Positions 38,167 to 49,415 of a DNA stretch of 64,000 bases are shown here, in pieces (the stretch's first letter is position 1; every line of letters begins with the position of its first letter). A model generated the notes under the pieces. It did no database searches, was not told the DNA's origin, and saw only the letters and a list, made by a program, of their open reading frames with translations. The stretch is from contig MZZL01000409.1 in NCBI GenBank assembly GCA_002749535.1, positions 1,836,992 through 1,900,991 of the forward strand. Reading direction: 5' to 3'. The position numbers and the translations under genes are program-made. The stretch is from Apophysomyces variabilis. Lineage: Eukaryota > Mucoromycota > Mucoromycetes > Mucorales > Mucoraceae.

Positions 38167-39019
38167 ATGTCCATGAGAACAATGTTGATGCATTTGACAA
38201 GATCAAGCACTATGGGCTTACGCCTTGCTATGAGATTACCAAATATCCAAAGACGAACTGTGTTATCGAGCGCCATGACTAATCCAACGCTTCGCCAACC
38301 GCTTATGAGAACAAAAGCGCTACTTGGTAGCCAACAAGGTGGAATCCATACATTTGCGTTAGTTGACATCGCTAACCTGACTAGTTCGTACAATGTTTAT
38401 CCAAACCGAAAGAACGCCAAACGACGATTCACTCAAATTTATTCCCGGTGTACCCGTCATGGAGTCTGGCTCGGCTGAATTCCTCGACGTACGCAGTTCT
38501 ATGAAGTCACCGTTGGCAAAACAGCTATTTCAAATAGATGGAGTTGCTGGAGTCTTTTTTGGACCTGACTTCATTACTATCTCCAAGGATCCTAATAGCG
38601 AATGGCAGCTGATGAAACCAGATGTTTATGCTGCTATCATGGATTATTTCTCATCAGGCCAGCCCATCATGTATGACGAGGCAGATCTGGCAGCCAGTGA
38701 TACAGCAATTCATCCGGACGATTCTGAGGAAGTACAAATGATCAAAGAGCTTTTAGACACACGCATCCGACCTGCTATCCAAGAAGACGGTGGTGACCTT
38801 GAGTTTTGCGGATTTGAGGAAGGCATCGTCAAGATTAAACTCAAAGGCAGTTGTCGCGGATGTGACAGCTCGATTATAACCTTGAAAAATGGTATTGAAA
38901 ATATGCTGATGCACTATATCCCGGAAGTTGAGGGAGTGGAACAAGTCATCGATGAGACCGAAGCTGTGGCGTTGCAGGAATTCGATAAACTAGAGAAAAG
39001 GCTAGGAGAAAAGAATTGA
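38167..39019 (+). CDS. NFU1: Mitochondrial iron-sulfur scaffold protein NFU1
   Basis: Delivers [4Fe-4S] clusters to mitochondrial apoproteins such as lipoate synthase and aconitase. Two exons, 38167-38338 and 38385-39019, joined across a 46-nt intron (GTGGAA...CTAACCTGACTAG, containing a CTAAC branch-site-like element) give 268 residues. The N-terminus is a basic mitochondrial presequence ([21 protein letters not shown]). The Nfu N-domain follows ([39 protein letters not shown]), then the C-terminal NifU-like domain ([17 protein letters not shown]) with the cluster-binding C-x2-C in GSCRGCDSS. Using the GCG-side donor at ~38358 would break the frame, so the upstream GT was chosen. Confidence 0.93.
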
Positions 39020-40008
39020 TGTTCTTAATGGCTGTAATTAGGAAAAAAAAACAAGCAAACAAAAAGATTGGAAGCGGACTATATGTTCAGGAAATGGTAT
39101 AGGACGGCATGTATTTAAAGATAATAGTTGAAAAAAAATTATGATGGGTTCATGAAATAGGGATAAGTAAACCTATCACAACATGCTGGGTTGAGGTTTA
39201 TGGATAGGATAAAGCTATGTTTGAACTTGACGAAATGCACAAGCCTTGAAAGAAACAACCAATACGGACGCTATCGGAAACCGCAGCCTTGTATCGTGTA
39301 ATGGAAGCCTGATTGTCTGCTGCACTACCATCTTGGTGAAACACACGGTGGAAATGCATACAATGAACTACTCGCAGTAGCTTCTCAGTACCATTTTACA
39401 GTCGAGCTCTGTCTTGTACCTGTACGATGGAATGTCGTAGCAGGAAGTCGACACGTTATTCTTAACCTTCCTTGCAATATATCTTCCACCCGAAATATTC
39501 ATTAACTGCAGTGCTTGTATCTTGACTGTGTTTATCATCATATAAAACTTGATCATGGATGGCTTTTATGTTTTTCGAAGTAGAATATACAGTTGATGCT
39601 TGTTGCTTGCTGACGAGCTCTGAGATGGGCCAAGTGCAATCTTCTATATTTTACACAAAGAACGGGATAAAACTAACTTAACCTATGCCTTTGATACATC
39701 GTAGGTTAGTGCTTTAATTTCGTTTCAGTGACCTGGAATAGTAACGACTTTGCGCCTTCCGCATGTAAAGAAGGCTATTCACATGGAAATCTTCAGCCGA
39801 AAACTATACATGACGAACAGAAACCTTCTGCCTACGCAATCAATGACAGTGAAGTGTATGTCACTCCTGGCTGCTATCCCTTCCCACCGAAAGAGCGCGA
39901 TAACTATGACTCTCTACAGCATGGTAGCGCAATCAATAGTCCTCCAATCGGACGAATACATAGCTACTCCAACTTTTGCTCCATCGAGGTATATGAAAGA
40001 TGATGTCT
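39020..40008 (+). other. Spacer with one possible orphan exon
   Basis: An open stretch at 39728-40003 directly follows a good acceptor (TTTCGTTTCAG) and encodes a P/Y/S/N-rich segment (for example CYPFPPKERDNYDS) ending in TGA. It looks like a last exon, but no convincing upstream exon was found. The rest shows no feature. Confidence 0.3.
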
Positions 40009-40516
40009 TTAATCTTTCTCTAAGTTGATCGCATTACCGAATTTTGCGTACAATGACTTCTTCAACTCATCCATCTTGCTATGAACACTATCTATGTTAG
40101 ACTGGATAGTTTCCAAGTCAAGACCAATCTTTTCAGATTCTTTGGCGACTCGTTCGAGGGCATCGGATACGGGAACGTGAACAAAGGCATCGCCAATCTT
40201 GTGCCTTACTAACTCGTCCTCATCAGCCAGCTCAAGCTCCATAGACACGTCGTCTAGATATTCTTTTTCTTGCTACAGACGCCTTTAACAAATTTACTTT
40301 TACCAGGTTGCGTTACCTTCATTTTTTCATATCGCTCTTCGAGATCATCAATGTTGGCATTAAGCTTGCTGAATTCGTTGATCAATTGTTGGTCTTTCCA
40401 CGTCACTTCGACATCGGTGTCACTTTCTTCTTTTTGACTTAGCTAAACAGGATCAGCATAAGATCAGATAAGGTCACCTTTTTATTCGTCTTATTTACCA
40501 TACGGATGCTTGACAT
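40009..40516 (-). CDS. Prefoldin subunit 4
   Basis: Beta-type subunit of the hexameric prefoldin chaperone that hands nascent actin and tubulin to the CCT chaperonin. Three exons: 40499-40516 (18 nt, MSSIRM), 40317-40442 and 40009-40272, total 135 residues, the expected size. Family signatures are VTWKDQQLINEFSKLNA, the N-terminal coiled-coil helix (DDLEERYEKMKQEKEYLDD), and the hairpin SMELELADEDELVRHKIGDAFVHVPV, which is diagnostic of subunit 4 (LADEDE, GDAFVHV). The C-terminal helix IQSNIDSVHSKMDELKKSLYAKFG completes it. Splice joins: ATG|GTAAAT...TTTAG|CTAAG and AAG|GTAACG...TGTAG|CAAG. Confidence 0.92.
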
Positions 40517-40792
40517 GATGCACGAACGGATGGAAAAATGAGCAGGAAACAACTGATGGATAACGTTTGACGCGAAGGTTACTGGGTTTTCCGTTGAGAT
40601 TAAAAAATGCTGAGAGCAGAGTTGGAGAGCATTTGCCAATCAAATCAAGACATTGATACGTTAAGAATAATGGATACCAAGAACAAGCATATGATTATGT
40701 TATTGTCTTTGTCTTTTTAAATATGGATAGAGGAAGTAGCACGTTGCTAACGTGGAATTACTCCTAACTCTCATAAGGCATGAGAAAACGAA

Positions 40793-41288
40793 CTAGCCAC
40801 AAGCCAATATTCTCTTCACAACCAGGACAGCAGCGAGGATTAAGTACAGCCAACATAATTTTTGCTCTTTACCGTAATAACAAGAAAATACACCTCTTTG
40901 AGCTCCTTTTTCTAAAAAGGAAAAAGGAAACTGTCGTTAGTTGGACCAATTAAAAGGAAGGTTCGCACTTACTGTTTGGTGGCGCCACTCTCAATTGGAT
41001 CTGCCTTTAGGAAAAAGAAGATCTGCGCTCATGGATAAATGAGATGTGGAGACTATCTTATTATATAGATGCAAAATCCCTTTTAGTGACATTTGTAGTT
41101 AGCAAATAAGATGGATACCTTGATATCTTTTATTTGCTGCTGACGGAAAATGCTGCCGCCCGTGCGGACACCAGCATCCTAGCTAATACATCATAGGTAT
41201 TGGTAAGGGCAATACATAGTTCCGGAAATGTTCATTCACCATAAGAAATTCACTGACCCACTGTACGAGATGTTCGCCTGCCTACCAT
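40793..41288 (-). CDS. Possible small membrane protein, unrecognised
   Basis: A chain of small exons with good splice sites: 41262-41288 (MVGRRTSRT), 41119-41178 (DAGVRTGGSIFRQQQIKDIK), 40973-41004 (ADPIESGATK) and a final exon upstream of 40793. The last acceptor is ambiguous: one choice ends after about 14 further residues, another (CAAAG|AGGTG, near 40898) opens a hydrophobic tail (LCWLYLILAAVLVVKRIL) ending TAG at 40793-40795, which would be a tail anchor. No family recognised. The in-phase joins of exons 1-3 support coding. Confidence 0.4.
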
Positions 41289-41847
41289 TGTAGACTCTAA
41301 AAGAACCGAACATTAGGAACGATACGGCACTAATCTGCCTAATTGTTTTATGCTTTTTTGGAATTTGACACTTATATCGTTGTAACTGAAGCTAAAAGTA
41401 ACACTCAGCAACATAAGCTTATGCTATCCATGAAAGCAGAATACGAATTCTTGAACATTAGTTTGCGCATGTTTCGAATGGTTTGCGTTCATGCATACTT
41501 GATCTTTCCATGGACGCAAAAGCTATTTAGAGTAGCGTAAAACATTATTTAATACACAGCCATACAGATCGTTCCCTAAAAGTATTGACGGTCAAGTAGA
41601 GACAGTAACAATAGTAGGAAACGATAAAGTAGAAGGTAGACAGATGACAATCTTTATTCTCCTTGATATACCCAATATCTAGACGTTTCGGGATTGACTT
41701 AAATCTATATACCCTGTTAAGAAGATAGAATAACAGAAATAAAGCAAGTGAGACCCATCATATCTCGTAGTGCATGGTCTGAATGAACGAGGAGAGCTTG
41801 ATTGGAAAAAAAAGTTTGTGTAACGTAAAGAAAAAAATTATAAAACT
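41289..41847. other. Intergenic spacer
   Basis: No supportable gene between the small-exon candidate and the tRNA; a 65-codon ORF (41343-41540, plus) has no motif. Confidence 0.5.
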
Positions 41848-41928
41848 GAGGACTGCGAGATTCGAACTCGCGCCACCGAAGTGAACAGGGCCTAAACCTG
41901 TCGCCTTAGACCGCTCGGCCAAATCCCC
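41848..41928 (-). tRNA. tRNA-Leu (anticodon UAG)
   Basis: Read on the minus strand, the 81-nt gene begins GGGGATTTGGCCGAGCGG and ends in AGTCCTC. The acceptor arms GGGGATT/AGTCCTC pair over 7 positions (two G-U). The D-arm carries GGCCGAGCGG, typical of tRNA-Leu; the anticodon stem ACAGG/CCTGT encloses loop TTTAGGC, giving anticodon TAG (UAG), decoding CUA/CUN. A long variable arm (TCACTTCGGTGG) marks a class II tRNA, and the T-arm contains GTTCGAATC. No intron is present. A TTTTTTT stretch follows (41831-41837 as A-run on plus), consistent with Pol III termination. Confidence 0.95.
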
Positions 41929-44558
41929 TTAACTGGCATATTAATTTTTTAAATTCTAGATAGATAATTTCAGTATTCAATTTCCGGTCTAATGAAGTAA
42001 TATACTTTTTATCAGTTGACTGATAGGTTTTAATTTGCTGTAAGGTCAATGTATTCTGTTTCCATTGCTCTCCAAAGTTTATTCTTCTCTTATTTAGTAA
42101 AGGTCTCATTTTATATTGGCATAATCTAAAAATTTCCAGTACCTTAATAAATCTCAGAGACTAATTGTTAAACTGGAATTGCATTTGGCAAATTCTAAGA
42201 ATGAGCAGACAGACCTAATTCTATTGCAAAAGTAAACATCGTCATTAGTCTAGTAATAGACTATAATTATCTTTAGCATTCCTTTAATTATGAATAACAT
42301 CTATATTGTCTTTTTTTCTAGAAGTAAAACATCTTTTAAAGGAATGCGCGCGATAATTTCTCTCCTACGTACACGTCTTTTAATACGGTGCACCTAATTT
42401 TTGCCACTTTCGTTTTCATTTCATATCTATTTCTGATTGTATTTTGCCTCTAACTTTGGCTTTGATTTAACGTTTGACTGCATCTTTTATGCTTTCCACA
42501 TTTTTAGATTAATGTAAGCATTGATGTTTTTATTAACAATATCAGAAGTTTGCTCGAAGTTGAAGGTTATCTGAGTATATCTGTATTTTATCTAAGCCTT
42601 TATTGATTTTTAAGGTACCATCGCCAAATAGGATCCACTCTAAATTATTTCTTTTTATTATTGATTAGTTGAATATCATTTTATGATCTATTGAAAAGAT
42701 CTTACTGCGTTTTATTCTCACTGATACGATCCTCACCTTTTCTGCGAAGAAAAACTTTAAGAAATAGGTTCAGCAAGTGGAAAATATACTGAATTAGCCG
42801 GTATGATAGTTATCTACGTTCTGTGTCTTGACTTCGCCTTGTCTTGCTTTCTGACGCATTCACATATTCTTTGGTCAAACCTTTACATCACCGATTCTAA
42901 TATATGTAATTTACATTTTCGTCTGGCAACTGATTTATTTGATTCAATCTGAACATATGGTTCTTATCCCGAACGTATCATAACTACAGGTCAATTGACT
43001 AAGTGATTGTCTACTTCCATATGTATTTTCTTAACTAATGGATTGTGGTTCACAAGACAGAGTTATCGACAGAAGTAATATGCAAAATGTCTTGGTCATT
43101 CCTTTTGCACCGCTGGTTATTCAACAGCGATGTATTCAGACAATCATTACATTGGAGTAATGCTTTTATACATCTCGGCTGAGTAAACGGCAAGCTTGCA
43201 TAGCCGCATCCTCTTAGGTAGCCAAAGGAGATAGATTTCAGATCGACATCGTAGAACGATATCAGTGCAGCTAATATATGTTTCCTTCATTGTAACAATT
43301 TGCAAGATAGCGTTAAAGAAAAAGGCTGTGACCGCAGATGGATATTGTAGAGAGCACAAGTGAAACGCATTTTGCAAGTAAGTTAAATTCAACTGTTCGT
43401 ACTTGCTAGGTATGCATCCTACAAATATTTGCTTCCAAACATGTCGTGCATTTCAATATTGCAGCATGCGATAGTTGCATATGTTGAACCGTCATCGACT
43501 TGCCGGTCAAACAAGATAGCTAAGCCTATGGATGCATTATGTCAGTAGCTGGCTGAAGTTAAATTTTTTGTGGCTTCCCATGCTTGAGGCTTTGATAGAG
43601 ACAAATTTTTGGTTTTAGATATTTGTGTATTTTAGAAGCCATTCGTGCTTTTTTCATTATATAGGTGTAAAAGCCCCTTGTAAGTTTGTCTACGCTGTTG
43701 TTAGAATTAACAACTTAGCACGCTTTCCAGCTGGCGGGCAATATATGTTGCTACCCAGATTAGAAGTGGCTAAGGGCAGTTGTCTTGTTTCAGGACAGCC
43801 AATCTATGATTTACAACTACACCGCATGTGGGTTTCCCTACACTACAACTTTGCAACACGTACCACTTGCATATCTTCAGATGATTCAGGATTCCCGGAA
43901 TTCCTCGGTTAACCTATGGAACCTCAATCATAAGATGCGTTTTTGGCAAGTGGAGTGCACAATACATACATGGCCTCATTAGTACGGTGCAATATGTCTC
44001 GTTCGCCTAATATGTACGTACCATAAATCAGGCTCTTGTGAAAGGGTAGAGGTGATTGCTCCAATCCCGGTTCATTCGTCTTTGCGTTTCCAGTCTGGAA
44101 CGACGTTGCACGTGGGAAACTTTTTTAAGCCTTTTGCCGTGGATCTGCTTTTCCTCGTGACACAAGTCAACCCAGGCTTTTATCCTTGGTCTATCACGCA
44201 TGCAGAAAAACAAAGAGTACATAGCGAAATCCATATTTTCATAGCGATGAAAGTGTATGATAATCAAAGTCTGAAGCTTTTTCCGACCTTCTGGAATCTA
44301 GTTTGTAACACATTAGGTTACATGACAGTACCTCAACTTTGGATCTTTACTTGATCTTTTAACTCCATACAATTTAAAGTTGGTGTTTGTCCTACGTTCG
44401 GCTTAGATCTTTTGTGTCTCTGATACCCTTCCTTCATTTTAGGAAATACCCTCGTACTGCGCCTACTTTTTTTTTTGATTTTATATCTGTCTTTGGCATG
44501 TGGCGTATAACTTACCAACCTCTCTTTTCCTTCTTTTCCGTTTCCTAACAAATGCAAA
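41929..44558. other. Long AT-rich intergenic region
   Basis: Markedly A/T-rich from about 41930 to 43000. Only short motif-free ORFs (for example 43147-43392 minus, 43625-43912 plus). I see no tRNA other than the Leu gene, no array and no recognisable transposon; heavily decayed repeats are possible. Confidence 0.5.
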
Positions 44559-46052
44559 ATGGCTCCATTATCAAAGAATCCAATATTTAATTCGAAAAGT
44601 TCAATAGCCACTCTTGCCCTTGTCACAGTCGAAGCAGTGATTATGTGCTTTCTGGAGGGGTTCATTATTATGAATCACAAAGCTCTAGTTGGTAATTGTG
44701 CATTGGATGAACATGCCGAAGGTAATGCTCATTGGGGAGGGGGGAAGCGAAGAGCAATGACTCGAACAGTTTCACAGGCGTCAGCGAGTCCGACTTGATA
44801 TACCATGGACTTTTCATTGTGAGCCAAGTCTTCCAGATCGTACTCTGTGCTGATGCGCTTTATCACCGCAACACAGGTAACTGCATACATAGGTCTTGGA
44901 CGATGAATCTCACATAAAATCAAGCGCAACTCATCTCATTTATCCTGTTCGGATTGCTTGTTGTTGGTACGTAGTGCACAAAATGTTGTGGATATTTACT
45001 AATCGTTGCTTTAGTGTAAGTCTTTGATATGAAGGCAAATAAAAAGGAAGATTGCATGGTTCTCATATTACTAATACAGATACGGAGGAATCCAGCTTCA
45101 ACAACACATTATTCTGGAACAAATTGGATGGTAAGGATCATCCATTTATCGATTGTTTGATTGAACGAAAGGGTAGTGGAAGCTTAGAGTTATGGCGTCC
45201 CGTTGAATCCCGGTGGTCAAGTGATGTAGTTGGCATGAATGCAGCGATTACATATTATGAGAAAGTGATGAGACCAATGGAGTACACTATCATAGCTCTC
45301 ATTCCATGCTTTTTCTTTGCCCTTGCCTTTTACGGTTGGAGACTTCGTAAGGAGTTTGCATGGGACAATTATCGAAATTTCTCAGCAGATATGCGGTATG
45401 AGGATGACTTGGTTTCGTTCTTGATGATCTTATTCTTTTCCTACACAGAGTACGAGACGCGTTAATTACCACCAGTATCTTGATCACCTTTCTCAAACTT
45501 GATTTCTTCTTTATTTTCTCGTTCGGAGCACAGCTGATTCCGTCACAAAAACTGGATTACGACGAGACAGTTGTCGAGGCTATTTTGGTATTCGTCCTTG
45601 GCGCGTTAGGACTATCGCTAGCTCTAATCTCCGTGCATCGCGAGAACAAATACGCAATGCTGTTCTTTATTTTATGCGGTATACTAGCAGCTATCTATGT
45701 TATCTACCGGTTGGTGCAAATATGTGTTCCTCGAGCCTCTATGGAACAAGATCCATACCGTTTCACACGAAAGTTTTTGATATTCACCGTGGTCATCGCG
45801 CTGGTTTTAATCGTACTAACCACTGCTACCGCTATTAAATGCCTACTGAATTGGTACAGAGGCATTTCAATTGCTCAACAAAGAGAATCAGTAAAGAAGT
45901 CCGGGGTTGCTCACGGTCTTCCAATCGATCAAGGTTCGGCAGATGGATTTGAATTAAATCACCGTACAGATGTCGATAAAACGTTATTGGACGACGAAGA
46001 ATCAAGATACCATTACCGCGGCGGTCGGGAAGACGCATTCAACATTGAATAG
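44559..46052 (+). CDS. UPF0658-like Golgi multi-pass membrane protein
   Basis: Five exons (44559-44721, 44778-44876, 44925-44966, 45080-45395, 45449-46052) give 407 residues with about seven membrane helices. Sequence features match the fungal UPF0658 Golgi-apparatus membrane family: [27 protein letters not shown] early, the conserved [16 protein letters not shown] stretch, then [34 protein letters not shown] and a last helix before an acidic tail ([11 protein letters not shown]). The GTATGA donor at 45396 is required to restore the VRDALITT continuation. Molecular function of the family is unknown. The short exon 44925-44966 and the exon starting 45080 are the least certain joins. Confidence 0.75.
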
Positions 46053-46552
46053 CATACCAAACTGTATCTCTCTCTTTCTCTCTTTCTCACACACACACGC
46101 ACACATATATACATATCTAATTTATGCATTTAATCAAGTCAAATAATAAACAACATCATCCAAAAAGTCCATATCATCCGTCCTGATGGCCTGGTATAGA
46201 TATTCTTCACAGCATTTTGCCTCAATTTTGTGATAATTAGTATACTGTCAGTGCTTTTCAACTATAAGGAGCTCTAGGAATATTTTGGGATCTACAAAAT
46301 AGAATATACGGTTAGTTGAGAGCACGACATACAAAAGAGTAATTTACTTAGACCTACAGTACGTAACCGCAGAGAGACTGCGCTATTCATGACATCCAAT
46401 CAAGATGTTGCAAGAAGGATAGAGACAAAACTTGTCATCTTGTTCAACCAATCAAAGAAGAATAGACCCTGTGATCATCTGGCAGTCCCCCAATTGTACA
46501 TTATTTATGGTTGCACTCGTCAACGTTTCCATGGATTGGTATCTTTATCAAT
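46053..46552. other. Spacer with CT/CA microsatellite
   Basis: Directly after the UPF0658-like stop, 46066-46110 is a CT run passing into CA and TA dinucleotides. Several AATAAA-like motifs follow near 46144. No gene is seen before 46553. Confidence 0.6.
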
Positions 46553-47107
46553 ATGCGTCAAGCCGGAGCCGACAAAAGACGTGATTCTCAACGAAGCATA
46601 ATGCAACAATGGCTGGAAAACGTGCTAGATTCGTCCACATTATCGGCGTTATCAACGGGTACCAAAAGCATTGCGTATTCTATTCGACCAATTACTTCCG
46701 GTTCATCCCTTGGTCAACTACGGAAGCACACCTATACACCTAGTGTCATATTGTCTCCTCGTAGCCCAGCGGTTATTAAGAAAAAGAAGGCCAACATTCA
46801 TATAAGAAAACACCGTCAGAATGCCCAAGTCAACAACTTTCAATGGGAAACAAAGTGGCAAAAGTGCATACGGGTAATGTTACAAAGGAAGTCTTTAAAA
46901 GTATGTTTAAAGGCGTTGAAGACAAAGAATGGTCGGTTACGACAACGATTATCTGTTTTGGAAAGCGAGAGGAACGCAGCCAAAGCCAAAGAAAGACGAG
47001 ATCAGGCACGGGTGATTGCTTTGGAAGCTGAGTTAGCTAGACTTACTCAAAGCGTATCAGCGGACGTTCATAGAACGTGCGACGATCAAAGACATGACTT
47101 GCCCTGA
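46553..47107 (+). CDS. Hypothetical coiled-coil protein
   Basis: Open frame of 184 residues from ATG 46553 (a later ATG at 46601 is equally possible). The C-terminal half is a basic, heptad-patterned coiled coil (LKALKTKNGRLRQRLSVLESERNAAKAK then VIALEAELARLTQ), recalling the leucine zipper of bZIP proteins, preceded by a Lys/Arg-rich stretch (KKKKANIHIRKHRQ). A classical bZIP basic motif N-x7-R is not evident. The N-terminal half is Ser/Thr-rich. No domain assignment can be made. Confidence 0.5.
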   Translation: MRQAGADKRRDSQRSIMQQWLENVLDSSTLSALSTGTKSIAYSIRPITSGSSLGQLRKHTYTPSVILSPRSPAVIKKKKANIHIRKHRQNAQVNNFQWETKWQKCIRVMLQRKSLKVCLKALKTKNGRLRQRLSVLESERNAAKAKERRDQARVIALEAELARLTQSVSADVHRTCDDQRHDLP

Positions 47108-47239
47108 AGAAAGGGGTCTGTTGCTGTCATACAAAAGAATCTTAGGAGCTTCCAGTCTGAATTGAAAGGAAATCGATTATCACCATACTCCTCTTATTCT
47201 CTGTTTATATACCTCTTTTCCGCTCCTATTGTACTTAAC

Positions 47240-47518
47240 ATGCCCCTTTCTGATAGTTTTTTTGTACCCTTTTCACGTCATATTGTGGATAATAATGAAA
47301 CAGGTCCCGATCCACTTATCAACAGGACCTTTAACATTAATGCACATAAGCCCACCGCGTACACAGCAGCTACTTCCGTTGCGGCGCCAGTCACGCCAAA
47401 GAATCTTCTAAATGAAAAGCGCAAAACCCTGCTGGATTTACTGTGTTTTTCCTGTTTGTCTGCGTGTTTCTATTTTTTTTTGCGGAATCCAAAAAATGCT
47501 TATTGCATGATTGGATGA
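47240..47518 (+). CDS. Small hypothetical ORF
   Basis: ATG-initiated 92-codon frame (MPLSDSFFVPFSRHIVDNN) ending with a hydrophobic Cys/Phe-rich tail (LLCFSCLSACFYFFLR). Could be a small tail-anchored protein or chance; no splice partners or known family. Confidence 0.25.
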   Translation: MPLSDSFFVPFSRHIVDNNETGPDPLINRTFNINAHKPTAYTAATSVAAPVTPKNLLNEKRKTLLDLLCFSCLSACFYFFLRNPKNAYCMIG

Positions 47519-47639
47519 AAAATATTTGCGGTCAGACTACCCTTCTTTGCGTACAGTCGTGTCCATGTTCACCATTTACTGAGATAGTTTATTTCAAACC
47601 ACAGCAAGACGAGTTTATTTAAAGAAGTGGTTCTCTATT

Positions 47640-47980
47640 TTTTGCATCTAACGAAAAAGCCTTCAAAGTGTCTGATTCATCCTTGACGGTCTGAGCGCTT
47701 TACTTTTCGCGCTGCTTGAACAATACGCTCTTGAAGGTTATCGTCTACTCGTAAGGGCTTCTTTCTCATCCCAGCCTTCACTTTGGCCCAAAACTCTTTT
47801 ATTGGGTTAAGAAAGGGAGAGTAGAGAGGATAGAGACATTTGTATCCTCTTTCTTCGACCAACTGCTTAACTTTGACTGGTGTATGGATGGGCGCATTAT
47901 CCATGACAAGATAATAACCGTTCATTCCGTGGCAATTCAATCTTTTGTGATTGCCTAATAGACAAAGTTTAAGATACAAT
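47640..47980 (-). pseudogene. DDE transposase relic (Tc1/mariner, IS630-like)
   Basis: The minus strand encodes the C-terminal half of a DDE_3-type transposase: GYYLVMDNAPIHTP contains the second catalytic Asp (MDNAPIH), and SPFLNPIKEFWAKVK contains the region of the third acidic residue (NPIKEFW). A TGA interrupts the frame after RSDRQG, where relatives have a Trp (GW), followed in frame by IRHFEGFFVRC. The N-terminal HTH half is not visible upstream as an open frame; 47980-48290 is degenerate. Non-autonomous and inactive. Confidence 0.7.
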
Positions 47981-48439
47981 AGAAGAAAAGGAGAACATAA
48001 CTACATTCAGGGAAAATAAAAGTGGAATGTAAAGCAATACAATTGAGAAGAACCGGAACTGGGGTACATTGCCCTGACAGCTTCTGATGCCATAACTGAC
48101 AGAAACGGATATGATAGCATCAACGTCGTATAGAGACGAACAAAGAGGGTTTATTTCCTCTACAGATGTTCCATTATGTTCAAGACCTTCTATCAGACTG
48201 AGTCCATTTTTACTCTTAGGAGAATTGTTGTCATCCATGAGACATCCATCGATTTCTTATCCATGACTGTGATTTTTGGTTTCAGTGACCCGAGCAATAT
48301 AAAACGCGAAGGGACAACATCTTTTCAATTCTTTGGCTCTGTTATCCAAAACATCCCCGGTATGTACTTCACATTGATTATATGTACAGAATGAGGGAGC
48401 AGGGGGGAGAAGGGAAGGAAGTTATGGACAACTGTCGGG

Positions 48440-49415
48440 CTTGAGGATATGTATCATGTCTGTGATTGTTAACCAGCCATGAGACACGAAGAGCTGGGCC
48501 ACAACGCGTTTCACGTTGTCTTGTAGGGTGGCAATGGCGCGAAGGTAACGGTTTCTCTGGCAATGGATGGCGATCTTCTGTCGATTTTTGGGAGGGAGCT
48601 AGGAGTAGGCGGGATCTCTGAGGTGCGTAGGATCGATAGGATCAAAGTTTGGTAGGCGAGAAATGTTGGCTTCTTGTAGTCTGCTTGTGAGTTCAGGAAG
48701 ATAGCGGTCGTGAATGAGAAGACCGATGACATGGCGAGCAGGGAAAGCAAGGTCAAGTACACGAGCACTGTGGATAACAATCGTGCGTAGGTATTGGCGG
48801 ATTTGGGGGCGTGGCAATCGCTTTTTGCACGGTATATACACGTACTGAAAGTGCGATGAAGTACTTTTCTGGCGCTTGGAAAAACTGGCTGGCAAGAAGG
48901 GCAGGCTTAGTGGCAAACTTTAGTTCTGGCGGAGTTGATGTCCGCTGAGAGGGAGCAGGTGGCGATAACGAATATTCACTGGGTTGTGGGGCAGAAGCAG
49001 CATCTTCTTTGGGAGATGTGGGAGGTGTTTGAGCTGGTGGTGTGGGCTTTGGCTTGACTATTGTCTTTGGCCATGAGGAAACGGTCGGGATGGGACGTGG
49101 CGCGGGTTTCACTGCTGCTACTTGTGTAGGCACTGGGCGGGATTGACTAGGCTGTGTGGAGATGGGAGCGATCGACTCTGTAAATATCGAGTGAGTAGAG
49201 AGGCGTGGTTTGTATGGACACGGGGAGGGGCGGCTTTTGAGTTCCTTGACACGGGCTGTAAGGGCTTCGACTTGTTTTTGTTGATGGGCAAATGCTTTTT
49301 TATAGAATTCGCGGTCTACTTGGGCCTTGCGTAGCTGTTCTCGAAGCTTTTCGGCCTCTGTGGGCGGTGGTACTCTGAAGATCCAGGCTGGGACCTTGGG
49401 GTCTGGCTCAGGCAT
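48440..49415 (-). pseudogene. Retrotransposon-associated ORF, frameshifted
   Basis: A minus-strand ORF from 49415 encodes a coiled-coil start (EAEKLREQLRKAQ, QQKQVEALTARVKEL), then a Pro/Ser/Thr-rich stretch. Near residue ~195 coding passes into another frame (48599-48916: FQYVYIPCKKRLPRPQIRQYL ... ARVLDLAFPARHVIGLLIH ... NFDPIDPTHLRDPAY). An in-frame TAG follows, after which the same frame stays open for about 50 codons (LPPKNRQKIAIHCQRN ... HGWLTITDMIH). Sequence character resembles gag/ORF1-like proteins that accompany retroelements in Mucoromycetes; that assignment is from memory of pattern and is tentative. Shift plus stop indicate a dead copy. Confidence 0.45.
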
